Assembly: GCA_012934845.2 (NCBI GenBank)
Contig: WNNJ02003637.1
Coordinates: forward strand, 1 to 64,000
From: Pomphorhynchus laevis
Taxonomy: Eukaryota; Acanthocephala; Palaeacanthocephala; Echinorhynchida; Pomphorhynchidae
Length of the DNA stretch: 64,000 nucleotides
Direction: 5' to 3'
Shown here piece after piece: positions 1 through 15,000 of this stretch (the first letter of the stretch is position 1; every line of letters begins with the position of its first letter). The position numbers were made by a program, and so were the translations under genes. Below the pieces are notes generated by a model, which was given only the letters and a program-made list of their open reading frames with translations, did no database searches and had not been told where the DNA came from.

Positions 1-3000
1 AAAATTCCATAATAATTTATAATTATGATGTGATAATATATATAATAACGTATTACAATTTTAATTTGTTGACTGAGGATTAATAAAACACAATTTGCTT
101 CTTCATTTGACTACCTGTTAATAAACGGACAAGAGAAATACATAAATCTGTAATAATATAAAATTATATAATAATTTATAATTATGATGTGATAATTTAT
201 TAAATAACGTATTACAATTTTAAAATATTGACGGAGGATTAATAAAACACAATTTGCTTCTTCATTTGACTACCTGTTAAAAAACGGACGTGATAAATAC
301 AAAAATCTGTAATATTATAAAATTACAAAATAATTAATAATGTTGATGTGATAATATATTAAATAAAGCATTACAATTTTAAAATATTGACGGAGGATTA
401 TTAAAACACAACTTGCTTCTTCATTTGACCACCTGTTAAAAAACGGACGTGAAAAATACAAAAATCTGTAATATTATAAAATTACAAAATAATTAATAAT
501 GTTGATGTGATAATATATTAAATAAAGCATTACAATTTTAAAATATTGACGAAGGATTAATAAAACACAATTTGCTTCTTCATTTGACTACCTGTTAATA
601 AAAGGACGGGAGAAATACATAAATCTGTAATATTAAAAAATTATACAATAATTTATAATTATGATGTGATAATATATTTAAAATCGTATTACAGTTTTAA
701 TGTATTGACGGAGGATAAGTAAACACAATTTGCTTCTTCATTTGACTACCTGTTAATAAACGGACGTGAGAAATACATAAATCTGTAATATTAAAAAATT
801 ATATAATAATTTATAATTATGATGTAATAATATATTAAATAACGTATTACAATTTTAATGTGTTTACGGAGGATTAATAAAACACAATTTGCTTCTTCAT
901 TTGACTACCTGTTAATAACGGACAGTGAGAAATACATAAATCTGTAATATTAAAAAATTATAAAATAATTAATAATTATGATGTGATAATATATTAAATA
1001 ACGTATTACAATTTAAAAATATTGAAGGAGGATGAATAAAACACAACTTGCGTCTTCATTTGACTACCTGTTAAAAAACGGACGTGACAAATACAAAAAT
1101 CTGTAATATTATATAATTACAAAATAATTAATAATGTTGATGTGATAATATATTAAATAAAGCATTACAGTTTTAAAATATTAAAGGAGGATTAATAAAA
1201 CACAAATTGCTCCTTCATTTGACTATCTATTAATAAACGGACATGAAAAATACATAAATCTGTAATATTAAAAAATTATAGAACAATTTATAATTATGAT
1301 GTGATAATATATTATATAACCCTTTTACAGTTTTAATGTATTGACGGAAGATTTATAAAACACAATTTGCTTCTTCATTTGACTACCTGTTAATAAACTG
1401 ACGTGAGAAATACATAAATCTGTAATATCAAAAATTATAAAATAATTAATTATTATGATGTGATAATATATTAAATTACGTATTACAATTTTAAAATATT
1501 GACGGAGAATGAATAAAACACAACTTGCTTCTTCATTTGACTACCTGTTAAAAAAACGGACGTGATAAATACAAAAATCTGTAATATTATAAAATTACAA
1601 AATAATTAATAATGTTGATGTGATAATATATAAATAAAGCATTACAATTTTAAAATATTGACGGAGGATTTATAAAACACAATTTGCTTCTTCATTCGAC
1701 TACCTGTTAATAAACGGACGTGAGAAATACAATAAATCTGTAATTTTTAAAAATTATAAAATAATTAATAATTATGATGTGATAATATATTAAATAACGT
1801 ATTACAATTTTAAAATATTGACGGAGGATGAATAAAACACAACTTGCTTCTAAATGTGACTACCTGTTAATAAACGGACGTGATAAATACAAAAATATAT
1901 AATATTATAATATTACAAAATAATTAATAATTATGATGTGATGATAATATATTAAATAACTTATTACAATTTTAAAATATTGACAGAGGATTAATAAAAC
2001 ACAATTTGCTTCTTCATTTGACTACCTGTTAAGAAACAAAAGTGAGAAAAACATAAATCTGTAATATTAAAAAGTTATAAAACAATTTTTAATTATGATG
2101 TGATAATATATTAAATGACGTATTACAGTTTTAATGTATTGACGGAGGATGAATAAAACACAATTTGCTTCTTCATTTGACAACCTGATTATAAACGGAC
2201 ATGAGAAATACATAAATCTGTCATATTAAAAAAATTAAAGAATAATTTATAATTTTGATGTGATAATATATTAAAAACGTATTACAGTTTTAAAATATGT
2301 ACAGAGGATGAATAAAACACAATTTGCTTCTTCATTTGAGTACCTGTTAAAAAACGGACATGAGAAATACATAAATCTGTAATATTAAAAAATTATAAAA
2401 GAATTTATAATTATGATGTGATAATATATTAAATAAAGCATTACAATTTTAAAATATTGACGGAGGATTAATAAAACACAATTTGCTTCTTTATTAAACT
2501 ATTTGTTAAAAAACAAACGTGAGAAATACAAAAATCTGTAATATTATAAAATTACAAAATAATTAATAATGTTGATGTTATAATATATTAAACAACGTAT
2601 TACAATTTTAAAATATTGACGGAGGATTTATAAAACACAATTTGCTTCTTCATTAGACTACCTGTTAATAAACGGACATGAGAAATACATAAATCTGTAA
2701 TATTATGAAATTAAAAAATAATTAATAATTATGATGTGATAATATATCAAATAACGTATTACAATTTTAAAATATTGACGGAGGATCAGTAAAACACAAT
2801 TTGCTTCTTTATCTGACTAGCTGTTTTTGAACGGACATGAGAAATACATAAATCTGAAATATTAAAAAAATTATAAAATAATTTGTAATTTTGATGTGAT
2901 AATATATTAAACAACGTATTACAATTTTAAAATATTGACGGAGGATGAATAAAACACAATTTGCTGCTTTATTTGACTACCTGTTTAAAGAAGGACATGA

Positions 3001-6000
3001 GAAATACATAAATCTGTAATATTATAATATTATAAAATAATTTATAATTTTGATGTGATAATATATTAAACAAAGTATTACAATTTTAAAATATTGACGA
3101 AGGATTAATAAAACAATATTTGCTTCTTCATTTGACAACCTGTTAATAAACGGACATGAGAAATACAAAAATCTGTAATATTAAACAATTAAAAAATAAT
3201 TTATAATTATGATGTGATAATATATTCAATAACGTATTACAATTTTTATATATTGACGGAGGATTAATAAAACACAATTTACTCCTTCATTCGACTACCT
3301 GTTAATAAACGGACATGAGAAATACACAAAATTTTAAAAAATACATAATATAAAAATTATACATAATATTATAGAATTATAAAATAATTTTTAATTTTGA
3401 TGTGATAATATATTAAATAACGTATTACAATTTTAAAATATTGACAAAGGATTAATAAAACACAATTTGCTTCTTCATATGACCACCTGTTAATAAACGG
3501 ACGTGAGAAATACAAAAATCTGTAATATTATAAAATTACAAAATAATTAATAATGTTTATGTGATAATATATTAAAAAAAGTATTACAATTTTAAAATAT
3601 TGACGGAGTATTTATAAAACACAATTTGCTTCTTCATTTAACTTCCTATTAATAAACAGACGTAAAAAATACAAAAATCTGTAATATTATAAAATTACAA
3701 AATAATTAGTAATGTTGAGGTGAAAATATATTAAATAACATATTACAATTTTAAAATATTGACGGAGGATTAATAAAACACAACTTGCTTCTTCATTTGA
3801 CTACCTGTTGAAAAACGGACGTTAAAAATAGAAAAATCTGTAATATTACAAAATTACAAAATAATTAATAATGTTGATGTGATAATATATTAAATAAAGC
3901 ATTACAATTTTAAAATATTGACGGAGGATTAATAAAACACAATTTGCTTCTTCATTTGACTACCTGTTAATAAACGGACGTGAGAAATACATAAATCTGT
4001 AATATAAAAAATTATACAATAATTTATAATTATGATGTGATAATATATTAAATAACGTATTACAGTTTTAATGTATTTACGGAGGATTAATAAAACACAA
4101 TTTGCTTCTTCCTTTGACTACACGTTTTATAAACGGACGTGACAAATACTTAAATCTGTAATATTAAAAAAATTATAAAATAATTTATTATTTTGATGTG
4201 ATAATATATTAAACAACGTATTACAATTTTAATGTATTGACGGAGGATTAATCAAACACAATTTGCTTATTCATTTGACTACCTGTTAATAAACGGACAT
4301 AAGATATACATAAAACTGTAATATTATAAAATTAAATAAGAATTTATAATTATGATGTGATAATATATTAAATGACGTTTTACAATTTTAAAATATTGAC
4401 GGTGGATTTATAAAACACAATTTGCTCCTTCATTTGACTACCTGTTAATAAACGGACATGAGAAATACATAAACCTGTAATATTAAAAAAATTTTAAAAT
4501 AATTTATAATTTTGATGTGATAATATATTAAACAACGAATTACAATTTTAAAATATTGACGGAGGATTAATAAAACACAATTTGCTTCTTTATTTGACTA
4601 TCTGTTAATAAACGGACATCAGAAATACATAAATCTGTAATATTAAAAAATTAAAATAATTTATAATTATGATGTGATAATATATTAAAAAACGTATTAC
4701 AGTTTTAATGTATTGACGGAGGATTAATTAAACACAATTTGCTTCTTCATTTGACTACCTGTTAATAAACGGACGTGAGAAATACATAAATCTGTAATAT
4801 TAAAAAATTATAAAATAATTTAAATTATAAAATAATTAATAATTATGATGTGATAATATATTAAATAACGTATTACAATTTTTTAAATATAGACGGAGGA
4901 TGAATAAAACACAACTTGCGTTTTAATTTACCACCTGAAAAAAAAACGGACTTAAAAAATACAAAAATCTGTAATATTTACAAAATTACAAAATAATTAA
5001 TAATGTTGATGTGATAATATATTAAATAAAGCATTACAATTTTAAAATATTCACGGAGGATTAATTAAACACAATTTGCTTCTTCATTTGACTACCTGTT
5101 AATAAACGGACGTGAGAAATACATAAATCTGTAATATTAAAAAATTATACAATAATTTATAATTATGATGTGATAATATATTAAATAACGTATTACAGTT
5201 TTAATGTATTGACGGAGGATTAATACAACACAATTTGCTTCTTCATTTGACTACATGTTTTATAAACGGACGTGACAAATACATAAATCTGTAATATTAA
5301 AAAATTATAAAATAATTTATAATTATGATGTGATAATATATTAAATAACGTATTACAATTTTAATGTGTTTACGGAGGATTAATAAAACACAATTTGCTT
5401 CTTCATTTGACTACTTCTTAATAAACGGACATGAGAAATACATAAATCTGTAATATTAAAAAATTATAAAATAATTAATAATTATGATGTGATAATATAT
5501 TAAATAACGTATTACAATTTAAAAATATTGACGGAGGATGAATAAAACACAACTTGCTTCTTCATTTGACTACCTGTTAAAAACGGACGTGATAAATACA
5601 AAAATCTGTAATATTAAAAAATTACAAAATAATTAATAATGTTGATGTGATAATATATTAAAAAAAGCATTACAATTTTGAAATATTGACAGAGGATTAA
5701 TAAAACATAATTTGCTTCTTCATTTGACTACCTTTTAATCAACGGAGGTGAGTAATACATAAATCTGTAATATTAAAAAATTATACAATAATTTATAATT
5801 ATGATGTGATAATATATTAAATAACGTATTACAGTTTTAATGTATTGACGGAAGATTAATAAAACACAATTTGCTTCTTCATTTGACTACATGTAAATAA
5901 ACGGACGTGAGAAATACATAAATCTGTAATATTAAAAAATTATAAAATAATTTATAATTATGATGTGATAAAATATTAAATAACGTATTACAATTTTAAT

Positions 6001-9000
6001 GTGTTTACGGAGGATTAATAAAACACAATTTGCTTCTTCATTTGACTACCTGTTAATAAACGGACATGAGAAATACATAAATCTGTTATATTAAAAAAAT
6101 TAAAGAATAATTTATAATTTTGATGTGATAATATATTAAATAAAGCATTACAATTTTAAAATATTGACGGAGGATTAAAACAACACAATTTGCTTCTTCA
6201 TTTGACAACGTGTTAAAATTCGGACATTAGACATACATAAAATTATAAATAATACATAATATATAAATTATACATAATATTGTGAAATTAAAAAATAATT
6301 AATAATTAAGATGTGATAAAATATTAAAACACGTATTACAATTTTAAAATATTGGCATAGGATGAATAAATACACAATTGTTTCTTCATTTGACTACCTG
6401 TTAAAAAACGGACGTGAGAAATACAAAAATCTGTAATATTATAAAATTACAAAATAATTAATAATGTTGATGTGATAATATATTAAATAAAGCATTAATT
6501 TTAAAATATTGACAGAGCATTAATAAAACACAATTTGCTTTTTCATTTGAGTACCTTTTAATAAATGGACGTGAGAAATACAAATATCTGTAATATAAGA
6601 AAATTATAAAATAATATATTATTATGATGTGATAATATATTAAACAAGGTACTACAATTTTAATGTGTTGACAGAGGATTAATAAAACACAATTTGCTAC
6701 TTCATTTGACTACCTGTTAATAAACGGAATTGAGAAATACATAAATCTGTAATATTATCAAATTATATAATAATTTATAATTATGATGTGATAATATATT
6801 AAATAACGTATTATAATTTTAAAATATTGACGGAGGATTAATAAAACACAATTTGCTTCTTTATTTGACTACCTGTTAAAAAACGGACATAAGAAATACA
6901 TAAATCTGTAATATTATTGAATTAAAAAATAATCAATAATTATGATGAGATAATATATTAAATAACGTATTACAATTTTAAAATATTGACGGAGGATGAA
7001 TTAAACACAATTTGCCTCTTCATTTGACTACCTGTTAAAAAACGGACGTGAGAAATACAAAAATCTGTAATATTAAAAAATTATACAATAATTTATAACT
7101 ATGATGTGATAATATATTAAATTACGTATTACAGTTTTAATGTATTGAAGGAGGATTAATAAAACACAATTTGCTTCTTCATTTGACTACATGTTAATAA
7201 AAGGACGTGAGAAATACAAATATCTGTAATATTAAAAAATTATAAAATAATTTATAATTATGATGTGATAATATATTAAATAACGTATTACAATTTTAAT
7301 GTGTTGACAGAGGATTAATAAAACACAATTTGATTCTTCATTTGACTACCTTTTAATAAACGGACTTGAGAAATACATAAATCTGTAATATTATAAAATT
7401 ATATAATAATTTATAATTATGATGTGATAATATATTAAATAACGTATTATAATTTTAAAATATTGACGGAGGATGAATAAAACACAACTTGCTTCTTCAT
7501 TTGACTACCTGTTAAAAAACGGACGTGAAAAATACAAAAATCTGTAAAATTAAAAAATTACAAAATAATTAATAATGTTGATGTGATAATATATTAAATA
7601 AAGCATTACAATTTTTTAATTATTGACAGAGGATTAATAAAACACAATTTGCTTCGTCATTTGACTACCTGTTAAAAAAACGGACATGAGAAATACAAAA
7701 ATCTGTAATATTATAAAATTACAAAATAATTAATAATGTTGATGTGATAATATATTAAATAAAGCATTACAATTTTAAAATATTGACGGAGGATTAATAA
7801 AACACAATTTGCTTCTTCATTTGACTACCTGTTAATAAACAGACGTGAGAAATACATAAATCTGTAATATTAAAAAATTATAAAATAATTTATAATTATG
7901 ATGTGATAATATATTAAAAAACGTATTACAGTTTTAATGTTTTGACGGAGGATTAATAAAACACAATTTGCTTCTAAATTTGACTACCTGTTACCAAACG
8001 GACATGAGAAATACATAAATCTGTAATATTATTAAATTATAAAATAATTAATAATTATGATGTGATAATATATTAAATAACGTATTACAATTTTAAAATA
8101 TTGACGGAGGATGAATAAAACACAACTTCCTTCTTAATTTACTACCTGTTAAAAAACGGACGTGAAAAATACAAAAATCTGTAATATTTACAAAATTACA
8201 AAATAATTAATAATGTTGATGTGATAATATATTAAATAAAGCATTACAATTTTAAAATATTGACGGAAGATTAATAAAACACAATTTGCTTCTTCATTTG
8301 ACTACCTGTTAATAAACGGACGTGAGAAATACATAAATCTGTAATATTAAAAAATTATACAATAATTTATAATTATGATGTGATAATATATTACATAACG
8401 TATTACAGTTTTAATGTATTGACGGAGGATTAATTAAACACAATTTGCTTCTTCATTTGACTACCTGTTTATAAACGGACTTGAGAAACACATAAATCTG
8501 TAATATTAAAAAATTATAAAATAATTTATAATTATGATGTGATAATATATTAAATAAAGTATTACAATTTTAATGTGTTTACGGAGGATTAATAAAACAC
8601 AATTTGCTTCTTCATTTGACTACCTGTTAATAAACGGACATGAGAAATACATAAATCTGTAATATTAAAAAATTATAAAATAATTAATAATCATGATGTA
8701 ATAATATATTAAATAACGTATTACAATTTTAAAATATTGACGGAGGATTAATAAAACACAATTTGCTTCTTCATTTGACTACCTGTTAAAAAACGGACAT
8801 GAGAAATACATAAATCTGTAATATTATAAAATTAAAAAATAATTTATAATTATGATGTGATAATATATTAAATAAAGTATTACAATTTAAATATTGACGG
8901 TAGATTAATAAAACACAATTTACTTCTTCATTTGACTACTTGTTAATAAACACACATGAAAAATACAAAAATCTGTAATATTTACAAAATTACAAAATAA

Positions 9001-12000
9001 TTAATAATGTTGATGTGATAATATATTAAATAAAGCATTACAATTTTAAAATATTGACGGAGGATGAATAAAACACAATTTGCCTCTTCATTTGACTACC
9101 TGTTAAAAAACGGACGTGAGAATTACAAAAACCTGTAATATTAAAAAATTATACAATAATTTATAATTATGATGTGATAATATATTAAATTACGTATTAC
9201 AGTTTTAATGTATTAAAGGAGGATTAATAAAACACAATTTGCTTCTTCATTTGACTACCTGTTAATAAAAGGACGTGAGAAATACTTCAATCTGTAATAT
9301 TAAAAAATTATAAAATAATTAATAATTCTGATGTCATAATATATTAAATAAAGTATTACAATTTTAAAATATTGACGGAGGATGAATAAAACACAACTTG
9401 CTTCTTCATTTGACTACCTGTTAAAAAATGACTTGATAAATACAAAAATCTGTAATATTATAAAATTACAACAAAATTAATAATGTTGATGTGATAAAAT
9501 ATTAAATAAAGCATTACAATTTTAAAATATTGACGGAGGATAAATAAAACACAATTTGCTTCTTCATTTGACTACCTGTTAATAAACGAACGTGAGAAAT
9601 ACAAATATCTGTAATATAAGAAAATAATAAAATAATTCATAATTATGATGTGATAATATATTAAATAACGTATTACAGTTTTAATGTATTGACTGAAAAT
9701 TATTAAAACACAATTTGCTTCTTCATTTGACTACCTGTAAAAAAACGGAAGTGAGAAATACATAAATCTGTAATATTAAAAAATTATAAAATAATTTATA
9801 ATTATGATGTGATAATATATTAAAAAAAAACATTACAATTTTAATGTGTTTACGGAGGATTAATAAAACACAATTTGCTTCTTCATTTGACTACCTGTTA
9901 ATAAACGGACATGAGAAATACATAAATCTGTAATATTATGAAATTATAAAATAATTAATAATTCTGATGTGATAATATATTAAATAACGTATTACAATTT
10001 AAAATATTGACGGAGGATGAATAAAACACAACTTGCTTCTTCATTTGACTACCTGTTAAAAAACGGACGTGATAAATACAAAAATCTGTAATATTATATA
10101 ATTACAAAATAATTAATAATGTTGATTTGATAATATATTAAATAAAGCATTACAGTTTTAAAATATTAAAGGAGGATTAATAAAACACAAATTGTTCCTT
10201 CATTTGACTATCTGTTAATAAACGGACGTGAAAAATACATAAATCTGTAATATTAAAAAATTATAAAACAATTTATAATTATGATGTGATAATATATTAT
10301 ATAACCCTTTTACAGTTTTAATGTATTGACGGAAGATATAAAACACAATTTGCTTCTTCATTTGACTACCTGTTAATAAACTGACGTGAAAAAAACATAA
10401 ATCTGTAATATCAAAAATTATAAAATAATTAATAATTATGATGTGATAATATATTAAATTACGTATTACAATTTTAAAAAATTGACGGAGAATGAATAAA
10501 ACACAACTTGCTTCTTCATTTGACTACCTTTAAAAAACGGACGTGATAAATACAAAAATCTGTAATATTATAAAATTACAAAATAATTAATAATGTTGAT
10601 GTGATAATATATTAAATAAAGCATTACAATTTTAAATATTGACGGAGGATTAATAAAACACAATTTGCTTCTTCATTTGACTACCTGTTAAAAAACGGAC
10701 ATGAGAAATACATAAATCTGTAATATTATATAATTATAAAATAATTTATAATTATGATGTGATAATATATTAAATAGCGTATTACAATTTTAAAATATTG
10801 ACGGAGGATTAATAAAACACAACTTGCTTCTTCATTTGACTAACTGTTAAAAAACGGACGTGAAAAATACATAAATCTGTAATATTAAAAAATTATAAAA
10901 TAATTTATAATTATGATGTGATAATATATTAAATAACGTATTACAATTTTAATGTGTTTACGGAGGATTAATAAAACACAATTTGCTTCTTCATTTGACT
11001 ACCTGTTAATACACGGACATGTGAAATACATAAATCTGTAATATTAAAAAATTATAAAATAATTAATAATTATGATGTGATAATATAATAAATAACGTAT
11101 TACAATTTTAAAATATTGACGGAGGATTAATAAAACACAACTTGCTTCTTCATTTGACTACCTGTTAAAAAACGGACGTGATAAATACAAAAATATGTAA
11201 TATTACAAAATCAAAATAATTAATAATTTTGATGTGATGATAATATATTAAATAACTTATTACAATTTTAAAATATTGACAGAGGGTTAATAAAACACAA
11301 TTTGCTTTTTCATTTGACTACCTGTTAAGAAACAAAAGTGAGAAAAACATTAATCTGTAATATTAAAAAGTTATAAAACAATTTTTAATTATGATGTGAT
11401 AATATATTAAATGACGTATTACAGTTTTAATGTAATGACGGAGGATGAATAAAACACAATTTGCTTCTTCATTTGACTACTTGATTATAAACGGACATGA
11501 GAAATACATAAATCTGTCATATTAAAAAAATTATAGAATCATTTTTAATTTTGATGTGATAATATATTAAAAAACGTATTACAGTTTTAAAAAATGTACG
11601 GGGATGAATAAAACACAATTTGCTTCTTCATTTGAGTACCTGTTAAAAAACGGACATGAGAAATACATAAATCTGTAATATTAAAAAATTATAAAACAAT
11701 TTATAATTATGATGTGATAATATATTAAATAAAGCATTACAATTTTAAAATATTGACGGAGGATTAATAAAACACAATTTGCTTCTTTATTTAACTATTT
11801 GTTAAAAAACAAACATGAGAAATACAAAAATCTGTAATATTATAAAATTACAAAATAATTAATAATGTTGATGTGATAATATATTAAACAACTTATTACA
11901 ATTTTAAAATATTGACGGAGGATTTATAAAACACAATTTGCTTCTTCATTTGAGCCTGTTAATAAACGGACATGAGAAATACATAAATCTGTAATATTAT

Positions 12001-15000
12001 GAAATTAAAAAATAATTAATAATTATGATGTGATAATATATCAAATAACGTATTACAATTTTAAAATATTGACGGAGGATCAGTAAAACACAATTTGCTT
12101 CTTTATCTGACTAGCTGTTTTTGAACGGACATGAGAAATACATAAATCTGTAATATTAAAAAACTTATAAAATAATTTATAATTTTGATGTGATAATATA
12201 TTAAACAACGTATTACAATTTTAAAATATTGACGGAGGATGAATAAAACACAATTTGCTGCTTTATTTGACAACCTGTTTATAAAAAGACATAAGAAATA
12301 CATAAATCTGTAATATTAGAATATTATAAAATAATTTATAATTTTGATGTGATAATATATTAAACAAAGTATTACAATTTTAAAATATTGACGAAGGATT
12401 AATAAAACAATATTTGCTTCTTCATTTGACAACCTGTTAATAATCGGACATGAGAAATACAAAAATCTGTAATATTAAACAATTAAAAAATAATTTATAA
12501 TTATGATGTGATAATATATTCAATAACGTATTACAATTTTTATATATTGACAGAGGATTAATAAAACACAATTTACTCCTTCATTCGACTACATGTTAAT
12601 AAACGGACATGAGAAATACACAAAATTTTAAATAATACATAATATAAAAATTATACATAATATTATAGAATTATAAAAAAAATTATAATTTTGATGTGAT
12701 AATATATTTAATAACGAATTACAATTTTAAAATATTGACAAAGGATTAATAAAACACAATTTGCTTCTTAATATGACCACCTGTTAATAAACGGACGTGA
12801 GAAATACAAAAATCTGTAATATTAAAAAAATTACAAAATAATTAATAATGTTTATGTGATAATATATTAAAAAACGTATTACAATTTTAAAATATTGACG
12901 GAGTATTTATAAAACACAATTTGCTTCTTCATTTAACTTCCTGTTAATAAACAGACGTAAAAAATACAAAAATCTGTAATATTATAAAATTACAAAAAAA
13001 ATTTAATTATGATGTGATAATATATTAAATAAAATATTCATATTTAAAATTATTGACGGAGGATTAATAAAACACAATTGCTTCTTTATTTGACTACCTG
13101 TTTATAAAAGGACATGAGAAATACATTAATCTGTAATATTATGAAATTTAAAAATAATTTATTATTATGATGTGATAATATATTAAATAACGTATTACAA
13201 TTTTAAAATATTGACGGAGGATTAATAAAACACAATTTGCTTCTTCATTTGACTACCTGTTAATAAACGGACATGAGAAATACATAAATCTGTAATATAA
13301 AAAAATTATAAAATAATTTATTATTTTGATGTGATAATATATTAAACAACGTATTACAATTTTAATGTATTGACGGAGGATTAATCAAACACAATTTGCT
13401 TCTTCATTTGACTACCTGTTAATAAACGGACATAAGAAATACATAAATCTGTAATATTATAAAATTAAATAATAATTTATAATTATGATGTGATAATATA
13501 TTAAATGACGTTTTACAATTTTAAAATATTGACGGTGGATTTATAAAACACAATTTGCTCCTTCATTTGACTACCTGTTAATAAACGGACATGAGAAATA
13601 CATAAAATTATAAATAATACATAATATATAAATTGTACATATTATTTAAGAATTATAAAATAATTTATAATTTTGTTGTGATAATATATTAAACAACGTA
13701 TTACAATTTTAATGTATTGACGGAGGATTAATAAAACACAATTTGCTTCTTCATTTGACAACCTGTTAATAAACGGACGTGAGAAATACAAAAATCTGCA
13801 ATATTATGAAATTAAAAAATAATTAATAATGTTGGTGATAATATATTAAATAACGTATTTCAATTTTAAAATATTGACCGAAGATTTATTAAACAATATT
13901 TGCTTCTCAATTTGACTACCTGTTAATGAACGGATGTGAGAAATACATAAATCTGTAATATTAAAAAATTATAAAATAATTTATAATTATGATGTGATAA
14001 TATATTAAATAACAAATTACAGTTTTAATGTTTGACGGAGAATTAATAAAACAAAATTTGCTTCCTCATTTGACTACCCGTTAATAAAGGGACGTGAGAA
14101 ATACATAAATCTGTAATATTAAAAAATTATATAATAATTTATAATTATGAGGTGATAAAATATTAAATAACGTATTACAATTTTAAAATATTGACGGAGG
14201 ATTAATAAAACACAATTTGCTTCTTCATTTGACTACCTGTTAAAAACGGACATGAGAAATACATAAATCTGTAATATTATAAAATTACAAAATAATTAAT
14301 AATGTTGATGTGATAATATATTAAAAAAACCATTAATTTTAAAATATTGACGGAGCATTAATAAAACACAATTTGCTTTTTCATTTGAGTACCTTTTAAT
14401 AAATGGACGTGAGAAATACATAAATCTGTAATATAAGAAAATTATAAAATAATTTATAATTATGATGTGATAATATATTAAATAAGGTATTACAATTTTA
14501 ATGTGTTGACAGAGGATTAATAAAACACAATTTGCTACTTCATTTGACTACCTGTTAATAAACGGACTTGAGAAATACATAAATCTGTAATATTATCAAA
14601 TTATATAATAATTTATAATTATGATGTGATAATATATTAAATAACGTATTAATATTTTAAAATATTGACGGAGGATTAATAAAACACAATTTGCTTCTTC
14701 ATTTGACTACCTGTTAACAAACGGACATGAGAAATAGATAAATCTGTAATATTATAAAATTATAAAATAATAAATAATTATGATGAGATAATATATTAAA
14801 TAACGTATTACAATTTTAAAATATTGACGGAGGATGAATAAAACACAACTTGCTTCTTAATTTACTACCTGTTAAAAAACGGACGTGAGAAATACATAAA
14901 TCTGTAATACTATAAAATTATATAATAATTTATAATTATGATCTGATAATATATTAAATAACGTATTACTGTTTTAATGTATTGAAGGAGGATTAATAAA